In this document: piece by piece, positions 50,801 to 61,780 of the stretch
Numbering within the stretch: the first letter of the stretch is position 1
Layout: the number at the start of each line of letters is the position of its first letter
Assembly: GCF_025602895.1 (NCBI RefSeq)
Contig: NW_026516235.1
Coordinates: 62,001 to 126,000 of the forward strand
Direction of reading: 5' to 3'
DNA length: 64,000 nt
DNA from: Polychytrium aggregatum
Taxonomy: Eukaryota; Chytridiomycota; Chytridiomycetes; Polychytriales
Translations under genes and position numbers: made by a program
Notes under the pieces: generated by a model
What the model saw: only the letters and a program-made list of their open reading frames with translations
Told to the model about the DNA's origin: nothing
Database searches by the model: none

Positions 50801-52709
50801 TCCAGCAGCACTGAGCGCAAGCGCCACGTACCTTCGGCAACAGCACCCAAAGCAAGGATGCCGGACTCGGTGTGGGTCCAGTCTTGGCTGAAGAGCTCGT
50901 TTTTCAGATGGGGCAGCAGGTGCTCCAAGAGCGAGTCTTCGAACACGGTAGCAAACACATCGAGGGCGGCGGCGCTGCACTTTCTCAAGTTCCACTCGGC
51001 ATAGACCTCGTCATCATCGTCGTCATCGTCAAACTCATCATCATCGTCGTCGTCGCCATCATCGTCGTCGCCATCGTTGTCAGCCTTGGACTCGGCCCCA
51101 GCGACATGCTCTTGGCGGCGAATATGGGATCGGTAGTTGATGGGCTTGATGTCCTTGTCCTCATCAGCCTTGTCGGCATCGTCTTCGTCCTGGTTCGTCA
51201 AGATGATCAGGTCCTCTTCGCTGTAGACCATGCCCTTGAGCAGAACAGGGACGATTCTGGGTCGAAGGCGGTCGAGTGTCAGTGTTTGAGGGGCATCTGA
51301 AGAGGCGCCTGAATCACATCCAAGAATAGACAACTGGCATGGGTGTGGCGATAGACCGCAAGACCGTGCCGCTCGATAGCTTACCGAGGGAGGAAAGGAC
51401 GGAGGTATTCAAGCAGGCTCTCCTGCTCAGCAAAGGCCAGCCAGAACTCGCAGCTCTCGAGGGCAACCTGCTCATCGGCGTCTTGGGTGCAAAAGAGCAT
51501 AAAGCTGACAATGTTCTCAATCTGGGGAAGGAGAGCAACGGGCTTGACCTCCAAAATCATGACAAAGGCCTGGCAAATGAAGCGGCGGACATCCGGGTCG
51601 GTGTCGTTGGCGTGGCGGTAGAGGGCATTGATAAAGTCCTCCAGGACGGCCAGGAAGGGATCGCTGGAGAGCAGGATGAACTGGTTGACGCAGGCAATGG
51701 CGTGGCGCCGGACTCGGGCATCGGGGTTATCGATATGCTGGACAAACTTGGGCATCATGACCGAGAGGGCATGGCCCTCGTTGCTGAGAGCGTGGCAAGA
51801 GTCCTCGCAGATCTTTTCCAGGCAGCCGAAAGTGCCCTTGAGAGACACAAGGCCATGCAATAATGTAGCGAGAAACACAGCGTTAGCAGCATGTCCTGCA
51901 GCCCAGCTTTCCTGCTGAGCCAACCAAGACGGGGTCGTGCAGCATCCCGAGCCAGTCACGAACTTACTTCCACAGTCTTGACGTTTGGGTCGTCCAGGAG
52001 ACTGAGCAGCTTGGGCAGGAGCTCCGGCCACTTGGTGGGGTCGCGGGTAAACAAGTTCGAGATGATGATGCCGGCAATGTTTCGGATGACACCCTCGCTG
52101 TCGGACAAGGCAACCAACGCACAGTTTTTGCAGTAGTCCATGATGGGAGCGGGGACGGTGTCGAAGGACTTCATGAGGGCATTCTTGAGATTGATGCCGG
52201 CGCTGAGGCGCGTCGAAGCCTCGGCCTCGGGAACGAATGCAAACAGGTAGGCCAGGTAGTTATTGAAATCCGGAATGGTGTTGTGAAAGTGTGTCAATTG
52301 CTACAGGAGGCGGGCGAATGGAGGAACGAGTGGGGGAACGAATGGAGGAACGGTGAGATAAGGGAGCCGTGTCAACCTGGGTTGGCCTGTTCGCGGGGGG
52401 GGGGTTCAGGCCCATGCATGATTGGCACCAGGGGTTGTAGAAAGCTGACCCGGAGCCCACGGCGGTGGGATTCGGTGTTGGACCACCCAAGGGGGGTCGG
52501 TGGAGCATCGCGGCTGGCATGCGGCGCAGACCCAGGAAGCCAGGAAACAGAGAGCATGTGTGCGAGGCAAGAGGCGGTATGGGTGCTCGATAGCGAACAG
52601 GGCAACGAACCTGGTCAATGTGCTTGATAACCTGGGTGCTGGGCGCATTGGCCTTCTTCAGCAACTCGGCCAGCTCATGGAGGCCGGTTTGCTGGGGCTG
52701 CCACGACAT
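47852..52709 (-). CDS. KAP104: Transportin / karyopherin beta-2 (Kap104, TNPO1 family)
   Basis: Sixteen exons on the minus strand (52611-52709, 51968-52300, 51385-51836, 50832-51256, 50595-50668, 50270-50392, 50073-50125, 49881-49977, 49639-49800, 49435-49542, 49206-49367, 48881-49079, 48600-48771, 48375-48474, 48187-48261, 47852-47959; 913 aa). HEAT-repeat protein: starts MSWQPQQTGLHELAELLKKA, then IPDFNNYLAY, LEKICEDSCHAL, AIACVNQFILL. The acidic H8-type loop (DDDDGDDDDDDEFDDDDDDD) is followed by EWNLRKCSAAALDVFATVF. Further conserved blocks are KKNLLILYDAVGTLADSVG, SLDLLSGVAQGL and EVRQSAYALLGDLAISAFGH. It imports PY-NLS cargo such as hnRNP proteins, and the loop couples RanGTP binding to cargo release. 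Coding length is exactly divisible by three. Confidence 0.96.
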
Positions 52710-53761
52710 TGCGAGGGAGGGGGGAGGCGAGGCGAGTCGGATGGGCAAGAGTCGCTTGGATCGATCTGGGACCGGCGCAGGAAGAGACGAACGGTGCTCA
52801 CGGGAGACGGGCGTCGAGTCAGATGCTGGGAGCACGCAGACGGAAGGGTCCGGTAGTCGAGGGCAACCGAAGCGGGCGCTGACGGGGAGGAAAGATGGCC
52901 GGGGCGCCTGCTCAGATCAGCTCGCAGAATGGGTGCGAGTCGGGCTGGTCAAAGGCTCAAAAATTTTCGGCCTGGACGGTGGCTTCTCGCCGGGGCGAGG
53001 CGGTCTCGCTGCGTGTGTGTGTGGCGCGGGCACAGCGCTGCGTGCGCACAGTGAGTGCCGGGGTCGTGTGTGTGTGGCGGGCGAGATGCTCTCGCCGCGG
53101 CCTCGCTGGGTGGCCTCGCTGGGCGACGCCGCACCACGCCGGTTCGAGCCGGCGGGCAGCAAGACCAAAACAGGCTGGATGAATGGTGTGGCAAATGAGG
53201 GCCGTGCTACTGCACAGAACACCCTGTCCCTTGCAGACCTGCATCCACGGGTCATGGAGATGCAATCGCTTGGTGGAGACCTGCAGCCGTTGCTCCAGGC
53301 CACCAGGACAAGCAGCCGGAGGCGCCTGGACTGTTCAGAGTGCTTGGCCGGCCGCAGCCTCCAGGGACGGGATGCAGAGTCCCTGTCCAGCACCAGGCGC
53401 GCATTCCCATCCAAGAATGCGTTGCAGCAATCCGATGTCTCGTTTCATTTTGTGAACGCTGTGGCTTGACTCAAGCGGCTACTGCACAACCAGCCATGTC
53501 GGCCCGAACCCACATTTGCTCGTCCAGCCGCATTGATCCGACCGCATTGATTCGGCCACGCATTGATCCTGCCACGCATTGATCCGCAGATTGCATCTGC
53601 TGCAGCCAGGATCCCATCGCCGCTCCCAACACGCGCCAGGTTCAGTGCCGGATTCGTTTTGCCGATTCTGTGGACGCATAAGCATAGCTCTTCTCAGTCA
53701 AGACGCAGAGCTGCATAGAGTCCTCACCAGCTCGGGGGAATGCACGGCCGAACCCCATGAA
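52710..53761. promoter_or_regulatory. Transportin promoter side and 3' flank of acidic-protein gene
   Basis: About 1 kb upstream of the transportin start and downstream of the acidic-protein stop. It contains an open plus-strand frame (52618-53469) that is GC-rich, overlaps transportin exon 1 and has no protein-like motif, so it was not called. Positions 53523-53586 carry a gcattgatcc repeat. Confidence 0.45.
53523..53586. repeat. GCATTGATCC-type direct repeats
   Basis: Four copies of cgcattgatcc (one as cgcattgattc) spaced by 5-6 bp of c-rich sequence. Confidence 0.85.
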
Positions 53762-55911
53762 TCACGCCGACGCATATTTACCTGCTACTGCTGGGTCTTC
53801 GGACTGGAGTTTACGCTTGACATCATCGCTGGCTTGCGTATGTGTATCGACGCCGCGGTCCTCGTCTTCGTGAGGTAAGAGGTACGGATCGTAGCCTTCC
53901 TCTCCATGGCCACCTGCTCGTGGAGCAGGGGGAGCGTTTGGGAAGCAATAGGGAAGAATACTCAGAACAGTGTGTCTAGCAGTGCTGGGTCGAGCAATCT
54001 CTTGACGCCTTACCATCGCCTGCGGCTTCAAAATATCCCGTGGTATTGTCAGAGATATAGTCGTGCGGTTCGGCTTCTTCATTGTCGTAGAATGATGATT
54101 CTGGGTCGTGGGGCTCCAGCGGCTCCGTTGTTTCGAACGCATCCGCCTCGTGGCCGTGCTCGTCCTCGCCGTACTCCTCGACACCATCGCCACCAAGCTC
54201 GTCATCGGCTACAGGAAACGGGATGTTTGTTCAGTAATCCCGTCGAGACGTCGATGATTCCTTGCCATCGGTGCCCACCATCAGCGCAATAACCAGGAGT
54301 GCGGCGGCAGGAAGGGATCAGAAGCTCACCGTGGACCAAGGACTGGTAGTATTGAAGCTGGGTTTCGAGACAGCCGTCCAGCTATTCCATCGGAGAATCA
54401 GTGTATCAGCGAGACGCCTTTCAAGAACGTCGCTATTGCAGTTGGAGCCTGGTTTGGGCTCAGCTCGATAACTTCCGGCAAGGAGCCAGCCCCACTTACT
54501 TCGGTCAGCCGCAGGATCAACGGTGCCTCGCTGCCGTCGTGTGTTGCAGTCCGATACGCCCATAGGTAGTCATAGAGCTTGTTCAGACAGAGGCTCTGGC
54601 CGTAGGCCGAGCCCTGTGTCCGAATAATGGCCGAGGATGACGGTCAGTAGGCTGCAGCAACCTTGCAGCAACAGAGCAATCGAGGGCCTTTGGCAGCATG
54701 GCTCCATCAAACAACGAACTGACCTCTGGGATCGATAACTTGAGCTGGGGCAGATCTGCAACAACGTCCCGAGAGAGCTCAAACTCTTGCTTGAGGTCTG
54801 AAATAAAGTTGGTTAGCGGCTTCTCAAAAGCGTCTCCCCACTCCTCTCCTGTGCAATATACGTCCGCCTCGGCGATCGGGCCGCTTTCGGCACCGTCGTC
54901 ATCGGCAAGGCCGGTGTTGTCGAATAGGCAGTATCGTCGTCCACGAAGCTCCATAATGACAGCCAAATTGGCATATCCGACTTCGTATGGCTCCTCGATG
55001 TTCTCGATATCCTCGGCTCCGTCAGCCCTGTGGCTGGCGGCGGCCGTCGCTTCGTCTGCATCGTTCGCATTGTGACTTGCCTCCTCGGCACTGTCGCCCG
55101 CGCCATCCCCTGTTCCCACCTGGCTCGCCCCTGCAGCATCGTCGCCCTCTCCACCGATCCTGTGCTCTCTGTCGTGGATTGCCACAGCTTGGTCATCTTC
55201 CATATGATCATGGTCTGCATCGTATGTCTCGTAGTCGCCGGATTCCCCAGCAACGGCATGGAGATCGGGTGCCGTGGGCTCGACATGGGACGTGCGATCC
55301 CCCGTGAGATACTCGGGTGCATCTTGGACCACATGTTGATGGGCATACGTGGCGGCGTCATCGTTGGGTTCACGCTCGTTGTCGTAGTCTTCGGTTTCGA
55401 CCAATTCCCCGACCGCGTGGGATTCAAGATAATCTGTATTGTCGCCAGAGGCTTCTTCAGCTTGGGGAGCAGCGAGCTCGGAATATTCTACAGCGACGTC
55501 CGCACCGGTTTCTTCCAGGGCCGCTTCTTCATCGGTCTCGTGATGAGGTTTTCTGTCGTCGGGATCGACATCTTCGCTGACATGGACAGCGTCTTCGCCT
55601 TCGAGACCATGCCCATGATCGGCGTTCGGATCTGTGTCGTGGTCGTATTGATCTGGCAGATCGGCATATTCGTCGTATCGCTCGTCGGCTTCAAGCCCTT
55701 CGGCATCAAAGGCAAGCTCATCTTGGCTGCGCTGGGCAGCCAGGTCCGCTGGTTCAGAGAGGCCTGCGGCATCAACAGGGTCGGCGGCGTCGAGGTTATC
55801 AACTTCAGCGTCATCGACGGCATCCCCAAAGGCGTATTCTTGGTCGTCGGTTTCTGGCGGGCTGTGATTTGGGTGCTGAGCATCGAAGGATGCACCGGCT
55901 TGTTGGGACAT
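53762..55911 (-). CDS. Acidic protein of unknown function
   Basis: Five exons on the minus strand: 54724-55911, 54500-54613, 54330-54381, 54014-54208, 53762-53913 (566 aa). The first ~310 residues are Asp/Glu/Ala-rich and disordered. A compact region follows: LAVIMELRGRRYCLFDN, EKPLTNFISDLKQEFELS, LPQLKLSIPE, then GQSLCLNKLYDYLWAYRTAT and LILRLTELDGCLETQLQYYQ. A second acidic tail ends near KRKLQSEDPAV. The central pattern (a beta-strand start, an acidic-Leu motif, a helical block before an LxLxLxxL strand) resembles conserved acidic proteins found widely in fungi without assigned function; that similarity is from memory and unverified. Splice phases are consistent. The final seven residues could change if the GTAAAT after position 53768 is a donor. 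Confidence 0.72.
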
Positions 55912-56369
55912 GATGGCCAGCTTGGGGTATCGGTGGCTACCTTTCTCGATAGAGATCCCTCCTGATTAGCAGGTTTTGGACAAGAAATGTAGAATGCAAG
56001 GAGGCGCAGGCGTAGAATGATATGGCGTGTGTCTGGCGGATCCGAACGGCGGCGGGCGCAGCCTGAGGATGCAGTCGCTTCGGAGCGTTGGTGTTGGCGA
56101 TGGGGCTGCGTTGATGCTGGTGATGGGATTGCGTTTTGACGAAGAGGAACCAGGATGCGCCACAGTGTGGCCGGCACCGCGATGGCCAGGCGCAGCGCCA
56201 TTGCCAGCCACGGGATTGGCTGGAGCCGGATCTGCTTTGCCCATTTGGCCCGATTTGGACATGGGCCGCAGCAACCGACTGACCAGCAACCGGGCCACTG
56301 CACCCATTTCTCTCGCGACGACCGCACCAGCCGATCCGTCCATCACCGCACCCGACCAACGGCATCGAT
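55912..56369. promoter_or_regulatory. Divergent promoter region, acidic-protein gene / UNG1
   Basis: 458 bp between divergent start codons; it must contain both promoters. No repeats or clear motif were seen. Confidence 0.45.
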
Positions 56370-57923
56370 ATGAGCAAGAAGGCAACAACAATCACCTCTT
56401 TCTTCAAGCCAACGCAGCGCAGCGCGCCGGCAGACGAGGCCGTGGAGCCAAAGTCCAAGAAGCAGAAGGTCGGCAGGGAGCCGGAGAACCAGGAGCCGGC
56501 TGCCGCTGCCGACGTCTCCGACAGCAAGCTTTCGTCGGTCGTGGCCGGCGATGCCGAGGCCCCGGCTGTCGAACCACAAGACGACAGCAGCAACCCAGCC
56601 GCCGGTGAGACCGACGGCGACCCTGCCGCCGTGGTCGACCAGGACGAGGCCCAGGAACTGACCGAAGAGCAGCTCAAGGCCATCGAGAAGAACCGCGCGA
56701 TCGCGCAGGCCAAGCTGCAGCTGAACGCACTGCTGAAGCTCGAGAAAGCCACGATGGCACCAGACTGGCTGCAGGCGTTCAAGAACGAGATTGAAAAGGA
56801 CTACTTCCTTGATGTAGGTGCCCGCACACGAGCAGCCAATCTGTTCGTTCGAGCTGGCAGCGGGGCTGAAGTCTGCTCGGCGGCGCATAACATTCGAGTC
56901 CAGGGCTGACATGTTTCTGCATCGTCAGATCAAACGTTTCTTGGCCGCCGAGAGCAAGGCCAACAAGACTGTGTTTCCGGTGCCCGAAGAAATCTACAGC
57001 TTCACGCACTGTCCCCTGAGCCAGGTCAAGGTCGTCATTATCGGCCAAGGTACGCGGGCGAGGGCTGGTGCCTGGCCGAGTTAGCGCTGGGGGAGGGAGC
57101 CCGTTGCCAAGAGGAGCCTTTTCTAGCCAGCGCCGATGTAGCTCATCTTCAAAATCCCCTTGTCAGATCCATACCACGGCCCTGGACAGGCACACGGCTT
57201 GTGTTTCTCTGTCAAGCCTGGAGTGAAGCCGCCGCCATCGCTTGTCAACATCTACAAGGAGCTGAACTCGGATCTTGGCCCAGACAACTTCCCCATCCGC
57301 AAGAAAATGGGCTATCTGGAAGAGTGGAGCAAGCAAGGTGAGCACGCTCGCACCAAGTCGTTCTCTCCGGGAGGGGGTATATGCGTGCTTTGTTGGGCAT
57401 CCGCATCGATGGCTTGTCTCTGGACAGGTTCGCAATCGGAGCCCGCTCTGATTCTTCCTCGTGTTGGAACAGGTGTTCTCCTCCTCAATGCATCGCTCAC
57501 CGTCCGCAGGGGCGAGGCAAACTCGCATGCCAACTGCGGCTGGATGAAGTTTACCGATGCCATCATCGCATACCTCAACACTCGCAAGCGCAACCTCGTC
57601 TTCATCCTCTGGGGCGCCTTTGCGCAGAAGAAAGGGTCCTCTATCGATGGCGTAAGCTGGCGAGGGATGGCTGACAGCCATGCGCGGATGCATGGTGGCA
57701 GCCGACAGTGTATCCTCCGTAAGCAGCGCCGTGCACTAATGCGGCTTTCCTATGTTTTGTGCGAACGCATCAGAAAAAACACCTGGTTCTCAAGGGCGCC
57801 CACCCGTCGCCTCTCTCGGTGACGAAATTCCTTGGCTGCAAGCACTTTTCCAAAACGAACGAGTACCTCCGCAAAAATGACATCACCGAAATCGACTGGA
57901 ACGCCATTCCCATGGATCCCTGA
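56370..57923 (+). CDS. UNG1: Uracil-DNA glycosylase (UNG family)
   Basis: Five exons: 56370-56813, 56929-57049, 57167-57337, 57473-57651, 57774-57923 (354 aa). The catalytic motif GQDPYH (Asp is the general base) is created by splicing between 57049 and 57167 and continues [12 protein letters not shown]. Other UNG blocks: [52 protein letters not shown], and the uracil-DNA loop GAHPSPLS with its His. The first ~120 residues are disordered and Lys/Glu/Ala-rich. They start [16 protein letters not shown], close to a PCNA-interacting (PIP-like) motif, and include the basic stretch KSKKQK, a likely nuclear signal. It removes uracil from DNA in base excision repair. Confidence 0.97.
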
Positions 57924-58377
57924 GTAGAGTGCAAACGGGCAGGATTGTGTGCCAGTGGTGTCCGCCGCCTCTGTAGGCATTCTTATCGATCTGGCACTTG
58001 GCAAGACAGATCTCGTAAATACCAACAACACCGTGTTGCAATCGTCTTGACCATTTGTTGGCCACAGTTGCAGATGAACAGCACAGCACAGAGGTTGCCA
58101 GGCAGAGTGCACTCTTGGTCGCAAGACGCAAGTCATCACCCTCGGCTCGGACCCTGCTCGTTTGATGGCTGCGGGGCGTCGAGAGCGCGATCCCTGTTCT
58201 CTCCCAAAGCCCGAACTCGGAACTCGAGCTCGAGCGTCTGCATCGATCACCATCGTGGGGTTGCGTCCTGCGAGCGGGCGAATACAATCAACCCGAGTCG
58301 ATCCATAGCAGCAGGCACCGCTGCATCCGTGCAGTCCGCTTGTTCTGCAGCAATCATTCGCTGAGCGACCGAGCGCC
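57924..58377. other. Intergenic region UNG1-TAF13
   Basis: 454 bp between two plus-strand genes: the UNG1 terminator and the TAF13 promoter. Nothing distinctive was seen. Confidence 0.45.
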
Positions 58378-59030
58378 ATGTCGTCGTCAAACCCGCCAGC
58401 TGCCACACAGCCATCGGCCAAGAAGCGAGTCTTCACCAAAGACGGTGGGTATCGTCTCTCCGTTATCCGTCTCGTGCGACTGAGCATCCGGGGTCAGGCC
58501 TTGCTGATGAATTTGAATGGCAATGCGTTTGTCCTGGATGTCACATTACGGCGGCCGGTTGGTCGATCTCCGGATGCTTCAAACCCGACACCTTGCGACC
58601 GCCGATCTTGCCGCAAATACAGTCAAGCAGATGCTCTATGGCTTTGGAGACGTCATCAACCCCGCACCAGACACCGTTGATCTGATGGACGAAATGCTGC
58701 AGGAGTTCATCGTCGATCTGGTGGGTGTCGCTGTCAGAGCAGGCGTTCAGAGGCGGTTGGGCAATGCTCCTGCCGGCAACCAGGCAGCCTAGCGTTCACT
58801 CGCACTCCAGCCACTTACCCCAGCGCTGACTGTCGTTGGTCCAGTGCCTCGAGGCCATGAAGTCGTCCAACAACAAGGTCCTTCTGAACGACTTTCTGTT
58901 TGCCCTTCGCCACGATCCCAAGAAATATGCCCGTGCCCATGAGCTGCTGGAAATGGCCAAGAAGATTGCGCGAGACAAGCGGATCATGGACATTGAGGAT
59001 TTGGTGGCAAATGAGAAGGCGCTCGAATAA
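58378..59030 (+). CDS. TAF13: TFIID subunit TAF13
   Basis: Three exons: 58378-58444, 58623-58720, 58845-59030 (116 aa, close to the family's usual ~125). After a short Ser/Pro/Ala N terminus comes KKRVFTKD joined by splicing to VKQMLYGFGDVINPAPDTVD, the histone-fold start characteristic of TAF13. LMDEMLQEFIVDL and NNKVLLNDFLFALRHDPKKY continue the fold, and RAHELLEMAKKI forms the C-terminal helix. TAF13 pairs with TAF11 in TFIID and contacts TBP. Phases 1 and 0 match at the two introns. Confidence 0.95.
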
Positions 59031-59419
59031 GTCATCGAAGGAGAAGAAGCAATTCCTCCGCCTTCCCTGGTCCGTCCGGTGGCCCAGACCAGGAATGGGT
59101 GGCCGATGGGAGTGCTATTCAAGCAGAGCGTGTGTTGTCATCAGCAGACGTTTTCTTCGTTGACGATGAATGTACCACTGGCATTCGCGGCAATAACATG
59201 CATCGATTTATGCGATGGGGGCTTTTCAATCGTAACATTTGCAGCCCTGTCCTGGGCTATGGAGGCCGCAGCCCGTCGGGGAGATGGCCACGGCCCACCG
59301 AACATGGACGGCGGAAACTTTCGCTTGCGAGAGCAGGGTCAAAAGCCCGCTCTCCCCCAGGGCCAGCCTCGGACGGTTGCTGCCCGGCGATCATCCGTCT
59401 CATCGGTGCCGACTTACTG
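59031..59419. other. Intergenic region TAF13 - HhH gene
   Basis: 389 bp. An open frame continues upstream of the chosen ATG at 59420 as far as 59099, but its sequence is not protein-like, so it was treated as 5' flank. Confidence 0.45.
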
Positions 59420-60573
59420 ATGGCGGTCCGGTTCCTCCAGACAGATAACCTTGCCACATGGCATACGGCATTGGACAGCGAAATCAGAGCCGTCCAGGCT
59501 GCCTCATCTCGAGCCAAGAAGAGCGGCCCGAGCCTTGATGATCTACATGGCCAAGTGCATGGCAGCCTGGCCAAACGCATCCGCACAGAGCCATCGCCCA
59601 GTTTCTCTGTGGACGACCTCGGACTCGTTATGAAATGGAAGCTGTCGGTAGGATTCATTGGCGGCCACCTGAATATGGAAGCCGGCAGGCTGTTGCCTCT
59701 GCGGGAATATTGACTCGGCCTGGCGTTGACCCACGCTCTACCTGCTGCATTTCGATCCATCTCCTCCTCACGATATCTGTGGTGTGATGCCTGCTTCGCG
59801 ATGCAAAGATGGGCAAGTTCCGACCAAGACTCTTCTCTCTGGTGACCTCGAACACTGATCAACTTGTGCAAAAGGCCACCCACGACGGGCTTGCTGCTGT
59901 GACTCCGGTCAGCACACTTGACTCGGTGGTCAGGGCAATCCAAGCCCTGTCGGTCCTGAGCGGCGTTGGGGTTGCAACAGCCTCAGGTAACAGCATGCAG
60001 CATCACCACTTGCAGCATCACCACTTGCAGCATCACCACTTGCAGCATGAGCGCCCTGCCTCGGCCTCCAGACTCGAGTCCGATGAGTTACCTGGTGATA
60101 TCCGCACCTCGCTGAGCCTTCGCGTCACTTGTCCTCTGCCAGCGATCCTATCGATCTACGATCCATCGGTTCCATTCATGTCCGACGAAGCTCTCGCCGA
60201 AGTTGGACCTGCGGGCAAATTGGCATACACGTTGCCGGCATACAAGCGATTGTACGAGACGCTGAAGAGCAAGGCTGCGGAGCTCAACAAGCTCGAGGGG
60301 AAATCCCTGTGGACGCCGGGGGCATGCGAACGAGCCATCCGTTTCGGAACGATTGCGCTTCGGCTTGGGGCTTTGGACAAGGATGCCTTTGAGTCTGCTG
60401 CCACAAACGATGTCAAGCCGTCTGAGGACGATCGTGGGAAACCGGAACAGCCAGTCGAAGGCAATGACGCTGCCAAAGCAAGCTCCCGTGGCAAGCGCAA
60501 GCGACAGAATGCGGACGATCTGACGGACAATGCATTGCTCCGTCGCTCTGCACGCACAAAGCGAAAGTCGTGA
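59420..60573 (+). CDS. Uncharacterised conserved protein with helix-hairpin-helix-like segment
   Basis: Three exons: 59420-59647, 59809-59986, 60143-60573 (278 aa). Starts MAVRFLQTDNLATWHTALD. Core: DLGLVMKWKLS joined to MGKFRPRLFSLVTSN, then a helical block ending ALSVLSGVGVATASAILSIY followed by DPSVPFMSDEA. LSGVGVATA fits an HhH motif (hxxhxGhGxxxA), common in DNA glycosylases and other DNA-binding folds, and the neighbourhood resembles HhH-GPD proteins without a visible catalytic Lys/Asp pair that I can assign. The C-terminal half is basic (SSRGKRKRQN, RRSARTKRKS), a likely nuclear or DNA-binding tail. The same arrangement (WKL..GKFRP, GVGxATASxIL, PFMSDEA) is known to me from unannotated fungal and animal proteins. 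Intron 2 is stop-free and in frame, so an unspliced 330-residue product is also possible. Confidence 0.78.
59999..60050. repeat. 15-bp tandem repeat (CATCACCACTTGCAG) within an in-frame intron
   Basis: Three perfect copies of catcaccacttgcag plus a partial one, inside the 156-bp intron 59987-60142. If retained, it would encode (HHHLQ)3. Confidence 0.95.
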
Positions 60574-61051
60574 GGATTCCGAGGGCCACCGCATTCTGCT
60601 GCCGGGACTTCCAGCATGTGGAAAGTATTCGGCGTGAAAGCAGTCCGCATCCGCGCGGCTGCTTTCGAGAGCTTCAGGGACTCCGGATCGTCCGTGTGGC
60701 TGCTGTTGTGCTGCAATGTTCCCAAATAAAATGGGTCGATTTGATTTGCCCACTGCTTCTAGGATTGCGAGTACATTCGCTGGTCCGTTCCATCTCAGCG
60801 GCCGAGTATCTGCGTTGTTTGGGGCCATGCCCAACAGCGCCCGCTCTTCTCTCATCGTCGGCGATACTCTGTCGAATGCTCTCGAACCACGGTCGTCTTG
60901 AACAGATCGGATGTAAGACCACAACAGTCCCATCATCGGCGGTAGCTTCGAAAATGTTGCAACTGGCCGTCTTGCGGATATATATGTATTCAGGCAGTCC
61001 GGCTTCCTCAAATCGAGATGCCCCGCTCGATCGAAGGACGCTGTCGCCGAG
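60574..61051. other. Convergent intergenic region
   Basis: Between the HhH-like gene and the glutaredoxin-like gene, 3' end to 3' end. No exon-like signal was seen on either strand, although a long minus-strand open frame crosses it. Confidence 0.45.
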
Positions 61052-61780
61052 TTACTGCAGTCGACCGCTCTCGACTCGGTCCTGGAGCATATCTGCGCCG
61101 CCAACAAACTCGATTGCGGCGCCGGGACATCCGAGCCAGACAAATGGCGAGGTAGTATGGTCCTTGGCGCCTGGAAGCTCCTGGTTTGGATGCCAACGAT
61201 ATGAGCCGACAAGGCAGAGACCGAGGCAGTCCAAGTGTTGGCGACGACCCGGATTGCATGCTGTGTTGTGCTGCAAGTTGTGCGGTGCTGCTGCAAGTTG
61301 TGTGGTGCTATCGACTCACCTTCTGGAGCCTCAGCTTGCGTTCATCCCATTCTCCAACTGGGACTCCTTTGACGCTGACTTTGTAAAGCTCGGGGTTGCT
61401 GAGGGCAAGGCTCTGCGCCATCTTGGCGGCCTTTTGGAAATACCGGCATGTCGAGAAGCCCTCCTGTCATCAGGCAACAGGTCAAAGGTCTGAGGTCGCA
61501 GTGCCATTGGCAGACGTGCAAGAAAGCCCGCTCCGCAGGGATCTGCACCACTCACCACATGGATACACCACTTGGCGCTGGAGGTCAGCGGGGGCTTGGG
61601 CTCGGGCTTGGGCTCTGCCACAAGAATCACCTGGGATGGCTTTGGGCTGGAGACGGCTGGGGACTGGGAGGGACTTGTGCTATGGGAGAACGACACAGAC
61701 CAGACCAGCAGAGCGACAATGGCGGCCACCGGCAGCAGCCGAAGGAGACCCGACCGGATCCTGGGCAATCTCCAGAGCAT
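61052..61780 (-). CDS. Membrane-anchored glutaredoxin-fold protein (MDH1B N-domain-like)
   Basis: Three exons on the minus strand: 61556-61780, 61320-61463, 61052-61180 (165 aa, all phase 0). Starts MLWRLPRIRSGLL, then a hydrophobic anchor LPVAAIVALLVWSVSF, so a type II membrane or secretory protein. After a Pro/Lys linker the thioredoxin-fold part begins KWCIHV, joined to EGFSTCRYFQKAAKMAQSLA (single Cys in TCRYF, a monothiol-like site). It continues with PELYKVSVKGVPVGEWDE, and ends with TTSPFVWLGCPGAAIEFVGG followed by ADMLQDRVESG. The SPFVW...FVGGADML pattern recalls glutaredoxins and the N-terminal domain of malate dehydrogenase 1B. A luminal oxidoreductase or Fe-S role is inferred. The catalytic partner Cys of dithiol enzymes is absent. 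Confidence 0.75.

Noticed and set aside
52618-53469. 283-codon plus-strand open frame
   Set aside because: Overlaps transportin exon 1 and is a GC-rich frame without recognisable domain; no splice signals fit.
59099-59419. Upstream extension of the HhH-like protein
   Set aside because: The frame is open but the translation is not conserved-looking; the ATG at 59420 starts the family-like sequence.
60148-61296. 382-codon minus-strand open frame
   Set aside because: Runs across the C-terminal exon of the HhH gene and the spliced last exon of the glutaredoxin-like gene in another frame; no motif.
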